A DNA stretch of 47,178 bases from a virus. Under the pieces are notes generated by a model. The model was not told where the DNA came from and did not search any database. It was given only the letters and a program-made list of their open reading frames with translations. The translations under genes were made by a program, and so were the position numbers. The stretch is taken from positions 1 through 47,178 of the IMG/VR virus record IMGVR_UViG_3300035701_000061, one strand, 5' to 3'. This document shows positions 22,578 to 29,917 of the stretch, in pieces. How positions within the stretch are numbered: the stretch's first letter is position 1; each line of letters starts with the position of its first letter.

Positions 22578-23615
22578 TTATTCATCTGCAAACCATGGCC
22601 TTTCTGGATTTATATAGCATAGTACATCGCAGAACTTTCTAAGTAGTTCTCCTTCATGATTAAATTTACATCCTACCTTACCATTAACATTTGATTTGTA
22701 AATGCTATATATAACTTTAATCACGTCACCCTGTTCTCGCTGTCTTATAGTATAGTGCGGTTGTTCCATGATTATATTACATGCTTTCTCACAATCTATC
22801 GAGTGTTGTTTAAAGAACTTTGCCAAAATACATATACTGGTGTTCATTGCCCCATCTTCAGGGCAGTTTTCTAGGATGTGTCGAATACATGGGAAAATAT
22901 TCACAGACCATGATTCATTTGTTGTGAATTCTTTCACGGTGTTGCTTTTTATTTGTTTGTTTATTGCCCGTTTAGCTTCGTCAACCATGTTTTTCACGAC
23001 ATCATTTTTTATGTGTATGGTAGAATCATTTTTTATAATACAGGGGAAGGCCGGTTTGCTTTTATATATTTCTAACATATCACTTAAATCATAAGTGAAC
23101 AATTCTTCTGGACTAATATATGTTTTATAGCATCCACTCTTGGTGTGATATGTGGAAGGCACTCGCCATAATCTTCTTCTAGTATAAACTTGATGATCTA
23201 ATGATTCGGCATCAAACAAAGATCGAACAATATGTTGTACAACAAGATGGCATTTTGGATGCTTAATTATAAATGGTGTTACTAAATGTATTCCTTTATT
23301 CCCGCTGAAAAATATGTTCGGATATATTCCAGTTAACTTTTCAAATTTGGTTACGAATTTTCTGGCATCCTTAACTGATCTTGCACCGTCAAAGTCTGCA
23401 TAAACAGGACAGGAAAGTATATTACCTTCACTGTCATAATTTTGTATTGTCTCAAATATATTTTGAGCTGTAGGGTTTTTCATTAAATCATTTACTATTA
23501 TATTAATTTGAGGCAAACTTAATAAAACTTGCCCCTTGAAATGATTGTCACCCTTTACATGCCAGGCTAAATATTTAAAATGGCAGGTCGGTTGCGACTG
23601 GTTTTGTATCAGCAT
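22578..23615 (-). CDS. Archaeo-eukaryotic-type (PrimPol-like) primase
   Basis: 345 residues with the family's catalytic layout: Y-A-D-F-D-G (72-77, metal-binding D74/D76), S-G-N-K-G-I-H-L (104-111, nucleotide-binding H110) and L-D-H-Q-V-Y with R-R-L-W-R-V-P-S-T (139-155, third catalytic D and R). A C-terminal PriCT-like helical segment and a C....H....C...C group near the end could hold zinc. It would make primers for phage DNA replication; no DNA polymerase is seen in the window, so extension may use the host enzyme. The start overlaps the DUF669-like gene by 41 bases. Confidence 0.85.
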   Translation of the reverse strand: MLIQNQSQPTCHFKYLAWHVKGDNHFKGQVLLSLPQINIIVNDLMKNPTAQNIFETIQNYDSEGNILSCPVYADFDGARSVKDARKFVTKFEKLTGIYPNIFFSGNKGIHLVTPFIIKHPKCHLVVQHIVRSLFDAESLDHQVYTRRRLWRVPSTYHTKSGCYKTYISPEELFTYDLSDMLEIYKSKPAFPCIIKNDSTIHIKNDVVKNMVDEAKRAINKQIKSNTVKEFTTNESWSVNIFPCIRHILENCPEDGAMNTSICILAKFFKQHSIDCEKACNIIMEQPHYTIRQREQGDVIKVIYSIYKSNVNGKVGCKFNHEGELLRKFCDVLCYINPERPWFADE

Positions 23616-24003
23616 TAGATATACCCACTATTCCCATGTCTAAAAAGTTTTCTAAGTTTTGATACATTTTACCTTGATATTCATATAATGGAGTCGGTAC
23701 CACTCTGAAAGATTTACCTATAAGTGAAGACGGTTTGGCCTTTTTCTCAAGTATATCTTCTCTCTTCCAGAACGCCTGCATGAATGAAGAGTAACCTTTT
23801 TTATCTGCTTTACGAATGTACAATAAATGAATCTTACCTTTGTGCTCGCCAGTGTTTACTCTGCATGGTACGCACAAATAACCTTTGTCATTGTTTTGTT
23901 TGATGTCTGCTAAAATGGTGAACTCGGCGGCGTTTCCTGGTTCAAATTGTAATGTGCTTGGTACGTTTAAATCTTCTTCTGTGCAATCAAAAAAATCCTG
24001 CAT
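23575..24003 (-). CDS. DUF669-like single-stranded-DNA-binding protein
   Basis: 142 residues with an N-terminal helical cap and a beta-barrel-like centre (GYLCVPCRVNTGEHKGKIHLLYI, then FWKREDI), resembling DUF669 proteins of phages, which often sit next to a Sak4-like ATPase and act as ssDNA-binding partners. AAGGAGAA lies about 6 bases before the ATG at 24003. Annotation rests on order (exonuclease, ATPase, this, primase) and motif pattern. Confidence 0.65.
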   Translation of the reverse strand: MQDFFDCTEEDLNVPSTLQFEPGNAAEFTILADIKQNNDKGYLCVPCRVNTGEHKGKIHLLYIRKADKKGYSSFMQAFWKREDILEKKAKPSSLIGKSFRVVPTPLYEYQGKMYQNLENFLDMGIVGISNADTKPVATDLPF

Positions 24004-24042
24004 AAATTCTCCTTTTGTTTAATGTGTAATACTAAAATTGTA

Positions 24043-24273
24043 CTACAATAAATTATTTATCGCAAACCTTTTCGCTTGTTTTTTGCTCGGTTTACAAGTA
24101 CGCTCTACTATTTCTTTTAATTGTCGCACTTCATCTGTCAAAGCATTGACAGTTTCCATAATACATATGGTTGCTGTTAATAAGCCCCCGTCACTTTGTG
24201 GCGTACGTATTTTTTTGTATATATTGTTATAAACAGTTTCAACATAACTTTTCATAGTTTCATTTGGTATCAT
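24043..24273 (-). CDS. Unknown small helical protein
   Basis: 76 residues with a helical middle (ICIMETVNALTDEVRQLKEIVERTC) and a basic C-terminus (KPSKKQAKRFAINNLL). AAAGGAAA precedes the ATG at 24273, which overlaps the end of the ATPase gene by 14 bases. No family recognised. It lies between the ATPase and ssDNA-binding genes, so may assist recombination. Confidence 0.7.
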   Translation of the reverse strand: MIPNETMKSYVETVYNNIYKKIRTPQSDGGLLTATICIMETVNALTDEVRQLKEIVERTCKPSKKQAKRFAINNLL

Positions 24274-25039
24274 TTTGTTTTCCTTTCAGTCTGTTCTCTT
24301 GAAAGAACGCGTTAATCTTACTATAACTTCCAGCCATATCATTGTAATCAAGTTCGAAATCTGTTGTCATAAAGTCAAATCTACTGCCAGCAATTGCCAT
24401 TGTGCTAGGTCTAAAGGTTATGGTAGGTTTTTCTTTCTTGTCGTTGGCTGGTACAATGAATCCTATTATGTCTACTTTACCATTAATAAAATCAAATGCA
24501 CGTGATGTCATTGTTGGCGCTTGTGTTCTGACCCTGTCTCCGTTATACATTACTTCCTTTTCCCTGGCATGTGTTATAAAAATAATCGGCATGTTTTTAA
24601 ACAATGGAGCGATTCCAGTTTGGAATTCTGATTGTTGAAGCCACCAACCTTTGCCGAAATCTAAGTCAGCAAGTGATTTAACTTTGTGTTTTCTGAGAAT
24701 AAAATTTGTACACATGTCATCAAGATCACTGATTAAATCAATCACTATGCAGGAAAAGTTATTCTTTATTTTGTCTTCCTGCTCCAAGATATAATCTCGA
24801 ACTTTGATAAATTTTTCCCAGTCTTTCCCGTCTGCATCAAGTAAACTTTGGGCATATACACTGATTGCATTATGCCCTTGTTCAGTTGTCAAAAATAACG
24901 GCTCTTTTTTATCCACAATTATTTTACTGGCAAGAGTGGTTTTACCTGTTTTGGGAAACCCATAAATCAGTTTGTTTAACTTAGAGAAATCTGAATACAC
25001 TTCTGTTTTCCTGAATACTAAATCATTTTCAATGGACAT
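24260..25039 (-). CDS. Sak4/RecA-like recombination ATPase (AAA_24 type)
   Basis: 259 residues: Walker A G-F-P-K-T-G-K-T-T (28-36), Walker B F-S-C-I-V-I-D-L-I-S-D-L around residues 93-104, and T-H-A-R-E-K (near 157) as sensor region. These are typical of the phage P-loop single-strand annealing/strand exchange ATPases called Sak4. It should pair with the DUF669-like protein and the DnaQ-like exonuclease encoded next to it to promote recombination or replication restart. The start overlaps the exonuclease end by 22 bases. Confidence 0.8.
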   Translation of the reverse strand: MSIENDLVFRKTEVYSDFSKLNKLIYGFPKTGKTTLASKIIVDKKEPLFLTTEQGHNAISVYAQSLLDADGKDWEKFIKVRDYILEQEDKIKNNFSCIVIDLISDLDDMCTNFILRKHKVKSLADLDFGKGWWLQQSEFQTGIAPLFKNMPIIFITHAREKEVMYNGDRVRTQAPTMTSRAFDFINGKVDIIGFIVPANDKKEKPTITFRPSTMAIAGSRFDFMTTDFELDYNDMAGSYSKINAFFQENRLKGKQNDTK

Positions 25040-25701
25040 TTTGGTTCTCCTTTCTGATTAATAAAACATTTATAATAGCGGTTAACCATTTCAACTACAA
25101 TCATGACATCCCGCTTACAATAATTTGCAATGTCTTGCCATTGTTTATTGTCGCCTAACATTGCAAGATTATACATTGTCTGTACCTGTGAGCCATGCCC
25201 CAGTTTACCTTCTATCTCAAGTCCCCAAGCGTAGTTAGCGAGACTAGATATTTGAGATGATGTTTTTGAAAACGAAAACATTTTATTTACATCATCAAGA
25301 TTTGTGCGCCTAAGTATTGTGGGTAAACCTATGTTGTGTCTTAGTGTTCTACCAATAATGAAAGGTATATCAAAGTCACTGCTTGATTTTCCGATTATAT
25401 TTGTGTAACTGTTTGTTTCAAGAAGCGTGAAGAAATCAACAAGAATTTTTTGCTCGTCATCGCCATAAAAAAACCACTCGGTGTTAGACAACATATCATA
25501 ACAACCAATGCAGATTATTTTTCCAGTCCACCAATGTAAACCCGCTTGCTCAAGGTCTTTTGCTTTGGCGTTCAAAATATACTGTTCTATTTTTTCCTTG
25601 TCTTTGTAGTTTGATGGCGCTTCATAACGATTGAATTGTTCAATGTATTTTTCAGCGTTAGAATTTTTTACAGTCTCGATATCAATTGCTAGTGTTACCA
25701 T
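25018..25701 (-). CDS. DnaQ-like 3'-5' exonuclease (DNA_pol_B_exo2 type)
   Basis: 227 residues: motif I A-I-D-I-E-T (residues 5-10), motif II S-S-S-D-F-D-I-P-F at about 106-114 and motif III Y-C-K-R-D-V near residue 196. These give the D-E...D...D set for two-metal 3'-5' hydrolysis. It resembles predicted phage exonucleases placed beside Sak4-like ATPases. It likely processes ends for recombination or gives proofreading in trans. AAGGAGG lies about 6 bases before the ATG at 25701. Confidence 0.85.
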   Translation of the reverse strand: MVTLAIDIETVKNSNAEKYIEQFNRYEAPSNYKDKEKIEQYILNAKAKDLEQAGLHWWTGKIICIGCYDMLSNTEWFFYGDDEQKILVDFFTLLETNSYTNIIGKSSSDFDIPFIIGRTLRHNIGLPTILRRTNLDDVNKMFSFSKTSSQISSLANYAWGLEIEGKLGHGSQVQTMYNLAMLGDNKQWQDIANYCKRDVMIVVEMVNRYYKCFINQKGEPKCPLKMI

Positions 25702-25720
25702 GTTTCCTCCTTAAAATTAG

Positions 25721-25948
25721 TTATATATTATTTACCTTAACTTTTTGAATTGAGCGCGCGGTTTTCCTAGCAACTTGCTGTTTTGCTCTTAGTTTCATTG
25801 TGCATTTCTTACACTCACTTCTTAAACCGTCATGGCGGGTTTTATCTCTAAAATAAAACTTTGGATTGCGCGGTTTTAATTTTACACAGCAAGTGCAATA
25901 CTTAGATTTTTTAAATGGTTTAAATTTTGATAGATGTTTTAAGAGCAT
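25721..25948 (-). CDS. Small zinc-knuckle protein (HNH-type N-terminal module)
   Basis: 75 basic residues with Y-C-T-C-C...F-Y-F-R-D-K-T-R-H-D-G-L...C-K-K-C. The spacing and the DG between the two cysteine pairs match the N-terminal modules of the 13605-14066 protein and the HNH endonuclease at 39196-39816. No HNH motif follows, so this is a free-standing zinc module, maybe DNA-binding. AGGGGGG lies before the ATG. Confidence 0.7.
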   Translation of the reverse strand: MLLKHLSKFKPFKKSKYCTCCVKLKPRNPKFYFRDKTRHDGLRSECKKCTMKLRAKQQVARKTARSIQKVKVNNI

Positions 25949-26059
25949 ATTTTATCCCCCCTATGTAAAGACAAAGTACTTGATTGCCAAGTAATCGTCA
26001 AGTAATCTATTAAATTTTTTTGCCTAAAATCCCCTCAACTATTTTTCTCCTGGTGTGAC
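25949..26059 (-). promoter_or_regulatory. Intergenic control site with CAAGTAATC repeat
   Basis: This 110-base gap holds CAAGTAATC twice in tandem (about 25998-26018, + strand) next to a CTTG...CAAG inverted element. On the - strand TTGACG is followed after 17 bases by TACTTT, a fair promoter for the zinc-knuckle and recombination genes. A repressor or activator could bind the repeat. Confidence 0.4.
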
Positions 26060-26302
26060 CTATTCACGGTTCGATTTCACAATTTCGTACCAATCAACTT
26101 CGCTCAATGCAGCGTCAAGAAGGTCTGACCACATGCCGCGAAGTTCTGGTTTGTCTTCCTCAATGTAATTCTTAAGTCCTTGAGCATCTTCGTTCTTTGA
26201 AAACTCTTCAAGTGTTTTAGCCGTATACTCATCATTGGCTAACCATAAATTTACACACCACGTTTCATAATTAGTCCAGCCATTGTATTTTGTAAGCCTC
26301 AA
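26060..26302 (-). CDS. YNGWTNYETW-type small phage protein (DUF7249-like)
   Basis: 80 residues with the family signature KYNGWTNYETWCVNLWLANDE near the N-terminus. Only a TTG start at 26302 is available in frame, with no clear Shine-Dalgarno; it lies inside the end of the upstream gene (32-base overlap), so coupling is likely. The family is widespread in phages but has no assigned function. Confidence 0.75.
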   Translation of the reverse strand: MRLTKYNGWTNYETWCVNLWLANDEYTAKTLEEFSKNEDAQGLKNYIEEDKPELRGMWSDLLDAALSEVDWYEIVKSNRE

Positions 26303-26492
26303 TTCTTAATAATAATTTGTTTGCTTCCGTATACACTGAGGAACAAAAAACTGTGTGCTTGTCTTTAATGAATGAGACTATAATCTTGTCGAGCTGTTTT
26401 TCATTATGTTCCAGGATTGTTTTTTTACTACGATTGATTGTGAGATCTGAATCTAATTTTAATATATAGACAGCGCAAGGATTATTTTTCAT
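26271..26492 (-). CDS. Unknown small protein
   Basis: 73 residues, mixed alpha/beta (AVYILKLDSDLTI, EKQLDKIIVSFIK, KLLLRIEAYKIQWLD). AGGTAGGTG lies before the ATG at 26492. No family recognised. Early operon member; the next gene starts inside its end. Confidence 0.65.
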   Translation of the reverse strand: MKNNPCAVYILKLDSDLTINRSKKTILEHNEKQLDKIIVSFIKDKHTVFCSSVYTEANKLLLRIEAYKIQWLD

Positions 26493-26511
26493 TTTACACC
26501 TACCTCTCTTT

Positions 26512-26799
26512 TTATTTAGTTTGAATTAAACTATAATGTCTTATTCCTCTACATCCCCGCCATAAACACTGATTGGCCCATATTGGGAGTGTTTTGCATC
26601 TTGAATCAGAACTTTTATACTGTCTCGCCCAAGTAAGCGCTTGACTAAAGGTTTTAAAGTACTCACTTGGGAATATACAAGTATTGCCAGTGTTATCTAT
26701 TATTGGGAATGTTACGCACCAATCTTTACGGCGCTTTTGATTGCTACTTTGTTGAATGAAAATTCCATTTTTATATGCATTTTCTCTGTTGTATTTCAT
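26512..26799 (-). CDS. Unknown basic protein
   Basis: 95 residues from the ATG at 26799, chosen because AAAGGATG lies about 7 bases upstream; a frame 30 codons longer lacks a ribosome site. Contains RRKDWCVTFPIIDNTGNTCI and Y-F-K-T-F-S-Q-A-L-T-W-A-R-Q-Y, a beta-beta-helix order that recalls small AP2-like DNA-binding domains, though this is only a pattern. No other domain seen. Confidence 0.6.
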   Translation of the reverse strand: MKYNRENAYKNGIFIQQSSNQKRRKDWCVTFPIIDNTGNTCIFPSEYFKTFSQALTWARQYKSSDSRCKTLPIWANQCLWRGCRGIRHYSLIQTK

Positions 26800-26971
26800 A
26801 ATCCCATCCTTTCTTTTTTCAAATGCGCCTAGCTCACAATAGGGTGCAAAACTAGGCGCTTGCACAAGAGAGCATTGTTTGATATGCAAAATGTCTATTG
26901 CATATCTGAAGGGCTACAATGTGGGATAGTGGGGAAATTGCAGCCTATCAGCTATACAATTGCTTGTATAT

Positions 26972-27008
26972 CCCAAGGATTATAATAAGTTATTATATAA
27001 TCTATGGG
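26972..27008. repeat. AT-rich inverted repeat
   Basis: CCCA and TGGG bracket GATTATA and TATAATC arms around an ATAAGTTAT core. It lies in the gap between 26799 and 27040. Could be an operator or a weak terminator for the first genes of the leftward operon. The rest of the gap (26800-27039) shows no gene. Confidence 0.6.
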
Positions 27009-27039
27009 TTATTTACAATTGCTATTCTACCAAAGCTTC

Positions 27040-27150
27040 TCATCGTGATGTCGCACCACCAAACAATAGCCAACATGTTTGAATCTCAATGACGATACCA
27101 ATTGAAGCGACTAGAATAAATAATAACTTCTCTTTTAAATTTTGTAACAT
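27040..27150 (-). CDS. Small membrane peptide (36 aa)
   Basis: MLQNLKEKLLFILVASIGIV followed by IEIQTCWLLFGGATSR; one transmembrane helix at about residues 8-20. AAGGAG lies about 9 bases before the ATG at 27150. The same AAGGAGAG layout occurs before the next two upstream genes, supporting translation. Function unknown. Confidence 0.6.
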   Translation of the reverse strand: MLQNLKEKLLFILVASIGIVIEIQTCWLLFGGATSR

Positions 27151-27210
27151 TTTATTCTCTCCTTATGTGAGACAAATTAAATAGCACTGTAAAACAAAAC
27201 TGTCAATGAT

Positions 27211-27393
27211 TTACTTATAAATTTTTATGTGAGTCGAAGTCGTTGTGGTTTCAAGCGGCGTTTGTTTTACACATGGTTTACTTACATAGACCGTTTTAGT
27301 TTTTACTGGCTGAGTTAACAGAAGTATTCCCAGGCCCACGTTTGCAAATAAACTTGCTCCCAATACTAAACCTAGAAAAAATGCTCTCATCAT
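27211..27393 (-). CDS. Small membrane protein (60 aa)
   Basis: From ATG 27393, chosen because AAGGAGAG lies about 8 bases upstream. Starts MMRAFFLGLVLGASLFANVG; a single membrane helix at residues 5-29, then a basic Thr-rich tail ending in THIKIYK. It could be a signal anchor with a periplasmic tail. Early in the leftward operon, so possibly a host-takeover membrane factor; this is inference. Confidence 0.6.
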   Translation of the reverse strand: MMRAFFLGLVLGASLFANVGLGILLLTQPVKTKTVYVSKPCVKQTPLETTTTSTHIKIYK

Positions 27394-27487
27394 ACTATAC
27401 TCTCCTTGTGTATATATACCGCCTTCATTGACGATATGACAACCTAGCGGCCCTTCCACCGCTAGATTATCGTACAGTCAATCAAGA

Positions 27488-27808
27488 TTACTCGTTGATT
27501 GCTGAAACTAATTTATTCCATTCGCCGTTCTTAACTAAAGCGTCTATTTGATTAATCTTATTCTTCCCCATAGATTGTTTGGAACCCCAATCGTCTATAG
27601 GTTTGCCGTCTATAGTGTTAGTTATGTTTATAATCGTGATAGACCTATTGCTTTTGGGCGGTGTATATAATCCCTTAGCCCAACTAACAACTATGCGCTC
27701 TTTGTCTTGTTCGCGTTGATCTCTATGCTCTTGTCTGATGATACCGTTTGCCTCTATTAAACTCTTGCCTGAGCTTAATAATTCTAACATTCTCTTCTCT
27801 TGTGACAT
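27488..27808 (-). CDS. Unknown early protein, first gene of the leftward operon
   Basis: 106 residues, charged N-terminal helical segment (MLELLSSGKSLIEANGIIRQ, then EHRDQREQDKERIV) that may form a helix-turn-helix-like unit, and a C-terminal KNKINQIDALVKNGEWNKLV. AAGGAG lies about 8 bases before the ATG at 27808. As the gene nearest to the divergent control region it is a candidate early regulator, but no DNA-binding family is recognised. Confidence 0.65.
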   Translation of the reverse strand: MSQEKRMLELLSSGKSLIEANGIIRQEHRDQREQDKERIVVSWAKGLYTPPKSNRSITIINITNTIDGKPIDDWGSKQSMGKNKINQIDALVKNGEWNKLVSAINE

Positions 27809-28015
27809 ATTGTCTCTCCTTGTGAGTTAAGCATTATTGCCTAACTATCTCGGCTTGGCGCCGCTGCTCAAGATAGTGCAGAAAACATGCCAAAATTTTG
27901 AGCCTAGATATATAAATGAATTGACGCGTACGTTCCTTAATAGCAAAAATTTCAACCTGATATCCTAGGCAAAATTGACTCAGTAAGATGTATCTTTAAT
28001 ATTCCCTGAGCACCA

Positions 28016-28113
28016 GTGCCAAAGTGAGTGACTATTAAGAAGCATGGTGTCAAAGTGGGGTATAGAATAATGAGCTGCGTCTAACGTGCATGTTGAACGG
28101 TGGTGACAAAGTG
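28016..28113 (+). repeat. Three iteron-like repeats GTGNCAAAGTG
   Basis: Copies at 28016-28026 (GTGCCAAAGTG), 28047-28057 (GTGTCAAAGTG) and 28103-28113 (GTGACAAAGTG). Only the fourth base changes. Spacing is 31 and 56 bases. They could be binding sites of an initiator or regulator. Confidence 0.7.
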
Positions 28114-28219
28114 GTTAACGCATGATGGAAACTGCCATATATGTATGGCAACGTATGGTCAGTCTTGTGTAAGTGGCTTCCTGTTTGGCTGACCGCTGCT
28201 TAATATGTTGGCATAGTCG

Positions 28220-28241
28220 GTGAGTAGTCAGTGAGTAGTCA
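28220..28241 (+). repeat. Tandem repeat GTGAGTAGTCA x2
   Basis: Two exact adjacent copies at 28220-28230 and 28231-28241, one helical turn apart, so a protein could bind both on one face. Likely part of the same control array as the upstream iterons. Confidence 0.75.
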
Positions 28242-28574
28242 AATGTGGCATAGTTGTAGTCGCTTATGTGGGGTGGTTTAATTGCTGCACACCTTCAGTA
28301 CCAAACCCCTTCTCATATAACCTACGCTTATATATAATATAACCTCTGCTTATATGACTTCTGCTATACTGAACCTCTCTATATAGCAGTCGTACTATTC
28401 ATAGTTACTGAGCAGGACATCCATATTAATGAATCCATGCGTGCGTGAAAGGCTCAGCATATGTAAGGCTCTCATAGGGGTGGGTAGGGGTCGTTGAGTT
28501 GGGTTTATCGAATTATAAGATAAGTTTGCCACTAAAAACAACAACTTAAAAACTCACGGGACATAACAAAACGC

Positions 28575-28603
28575 TTGACAGACAGGTTAGCGTGCGATAT
28601 AAC
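28575..28603 (+). promoter_or_regulatory. Strong sigma70-type promoter, rightward
   Basis: TTGACA (28575-28580), 17-base spacer, TATAAC (28598-28603): six of six at -35 and five of six at -10. Transcription should start near 28610, about 20 bases before a perfect RNA hairpin. Confidence 0.8.
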
Positions 28604-28609
28604 TGAGGT

Positions 28610-28710
28610 ATCTCCTTTCTAAAAAATAAGACTACACGCTGCGATCTAGTAAACCAACTAGGTCGTGGCGTGTAGGTGCCGGACTTACTGAGCACTGCAT
28701 CAATTATTTA
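28610..28710 (+). ncRNA. Candidate structured leader or small RNA
   Basis: The stem is 28632-28650 paired with 28657-28675: 19 continuous base pairs, three of them G-U, with loop AAACCA. G-U pairs are allowed only if the + strand is the RNA; the opposite strand would have three A-C mismatches. A small GTGC/GCAC hairpin follows at about 28676-28696. There is no T-run, so this is not a simple terminator. It begins about 20 bases after a strong promoter. Ends are inferred. Confidence 0.6.
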
Positions 28711-28714
28711 GTTA

Positions 28715-28743
28715 TTGACGTAAAAATATACTGGTGATATTAG
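28715..28743 (+). promoter_or_regulatory. Possible second rightward promoter
   Basis: TTGACG (28715-28720), 17-base spacer, TATTAG (28738-28743). Moderate match. It would drive the 55-residue gene at 28787 and is followed by AAGGAGG at 28751. Confidence 0.45.
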
Positions 28744-28786
28744 GATTAGTAAGGAGGAATTGGACATAAAGCAATGATGTCTGATT

Positions 28787-28954
28787 ATGACCGAATATAT
28801 GAGTGGAAAGAAAGCAAAGTTATTAAGGAAGACTGCTGCGGTTGTTGGCATTTTTTATGATTCTTTAAAGGCAGCATATAGAAACATGAGCAAGACTGAG
28901 AAGCGCCGGTTTTCCAACCAATGTTACGAAAAGTTATCTCGTGCTGAGAAATAA
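28787..28954 (+). CDS. Small basic phage protein (GKKAKLLRK type)
   Basis: 55 residues, MTEYMSGKKAKLLRKTAAVV, a Y-D-S-L-K-A-A-Y-R segment, then a basic C-terminus. The motif 'GKKAK.LRK......Y..LK..Y' recurs in small phage proteins. The nearest Shine-Dalgarno (28751) is about 30 bases upstream, and an overlapping 28-codon frame starts at 28774. Translation may be coupled to that frame. First gene of the rightward operon. Confidence 0.6.
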   Translation: MTEYMSGKKAKLLRKTAAVVGIFYDSLKAAYRNMSKTEKRRFSNQCYEKLSRAEK

Positions 28955-28955
28955 T

Positions 28956-28985
28956 TTGACAATAGTGTTATAGGTAGGGTAACAT
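28956..28985 (+). promoter_or_regulatory. Possible late promoter before the structural genes
   Basis: TTGACA at 28956-28961, 18-base spacer, TAACAT at 28980-28985. The -35 is perfect and the -10 fair. Located directly after the stop of the 55-residue gene and before a GC-rich hairpin. Confidence 0.45.
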
Positions 28986-29023
28986 TTAGGGTAGAGAATA
29001 TTTTTCTCTCCTTGTCGTGTGTG

Positions 29024-29050
29024 GCGGCCGCACGTTAAATAGGCCGCTTT
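29024..29050 (+). terminator. GC-rich hairpin with short T tract (attenuator-like)
   Basis: GCGGCC (29024-29029) and GGCCGC (29042-29047) form a perfect six-pair stem with a 12-base loop followed by TTTAATTATT. It lies 24 bases before the structural gene at 29074 and downstream of a candidate promoter, so it could act as an attenuator or antitermination point. Confidence 0.5.
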
Positions 29051-29073
29051 AATTATTGGGGGCGAGTACTTAT

Positions 29074-29904
29074 ATGGACACAAGCAGAAAATTATTTGAG
29101 TTTACGAGTGATCCTGTTGAGTTATTGGGTGCAGCATATACGATTACTGGGTCAATGGTAGACCAGGGTTCACGGATAGATGGAAGGAATTGCAACAAGA
29201 TAAATCTCATACTTGATTTAACTATAAGCGACAGTGCAGACGTAAGGTTACAGTTGTTGCCATCACTTGACAACAGGAAAATAGACATATTATCTTGTCT
29301 CGCTCTTGCTTCTTGCGTGGACATGGATTTCTTTATAGTTACTGCTGTTGATGGTACAAGATACGGGGTTTACCTGGATGCGACTGGATCAAGTGCAGCT
29401 CCAACGAGTCCATTATATGCGGCATGTGATCAGGAATCCAGTGCTGATATTTCAGGAGCTACTACTGCTGCTGATGTAGCGACAATTGTAGTGAGTGCGT
29501 TTAATGCTCTTACTGGGTTTACTGGTGATTTTACATTGGTTGACAATGCTGATGGTACAATAGATTTCATTCAGGACAAAGCGGGTATTGTAAAATATCC
29601 AGAAGATTACGCATATGACAGCGAGATTGATGGAACTAGCGCGTTTACCTGGATTAGAACAAGTGTTACAGAGCCGTTATATGAGGGTGTTGACGCTGAG
29701 ACACCGATCATAGCTGAGACTTTAGACACGGGTAAGATTGAGGCATCTCAGAGATATTATGAGATAACGACAGATGCTGATGGAATTTATTACATGGGGT
29801 TTAACATTCCTGTTGGGTTATATTGGCAGGTTCAGTTAGGTGCTGGAACGGCTGGAACAACTGGAACTGTAAACAGTTTGAAATATATTAAATCTTTTGT
29901 ATAG
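29074..29904 (+). CDS. Putative virion decoration/structural protein with inserted domain
   Basis: 276 residues from the ATG at 29074 (GGGGGCGAG about 8 bases upstream), supported by the paralogue at 29918 that also starts MDTSR. The outer parts match that paralogue: N-terminal about 65 residues and C-terminal YEGVDAETP, then R-Y-Y-E-I-T-T-D-A-D-G-I-Y-Y to KYIKSFV. Between them (about 67-201) is an extra domain with FFIVTAVDGTRYGVYLD and ADVATIVVSAFNALTGF, a pattern seen in phage tail and capsid decoration repeats. Located before the terminase genes. No enzymatic motif. Confidence 0.65.
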   Translation: MDTSRKLFEFTSDPVELLGAAYTITGSMVDQGSRIDGRNCNKINLILDLTISDSADVRLQLLPSLDNRKIDILSCLALASCVDMDFFIVTAVDGTRYGVYLDATGSSAAPTSPLYAACDQESSADISGATTAADVATIVVSAFNALTGFTGDFTLVDNADGTIDFIQDKAGIVKYPEDYAYDSEIDGTSAFTWIRTSVTEPLYEGVDAETPIIAETLDTGKIEASQRYYEITTDADGIYYMGFNIPVGLYWQVQLGAGTAGTTGTVNSLKYIKSFV

Positions 29905-29917
29905 GAGAAAATGACAG

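Larger units (their letters stand above)
27809..28786. other. Divergent control region without genes
   Basis: About 980 bases between the leftward and rightward operons with no convincing coding frame. It holds a GGCGCC-centred stem-loop near 27847-27875, three iteron-like 11-mers, a tandem 11-bp repeat at 28220, a degenerate A+T/CCTCTGCTTAT repeat at about 28313-28385, a strong + promoter, a 19-bp hairpin and a second + promoter. This is where I expect early transcription, and possibly replication, to begin. Confidence 0.65.

Noticed and set aside
12998-27808. Reverse transcriptase, template repeat or accessory protein for a DGR
   Set aside because: No frame with reverse transcriptase motifs and no fourth copy with the CCAGTACCA-type flank was found on either strand; therefore only target-like genes are claimed.
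28774-28860. 28-codon frame MMSDYDRIYEWKESK overlapping the 55-residue gene
   Set aside because: It has the better-placed ribosome site but a short, uncharacteristic product; kept only as possible coupling frame.
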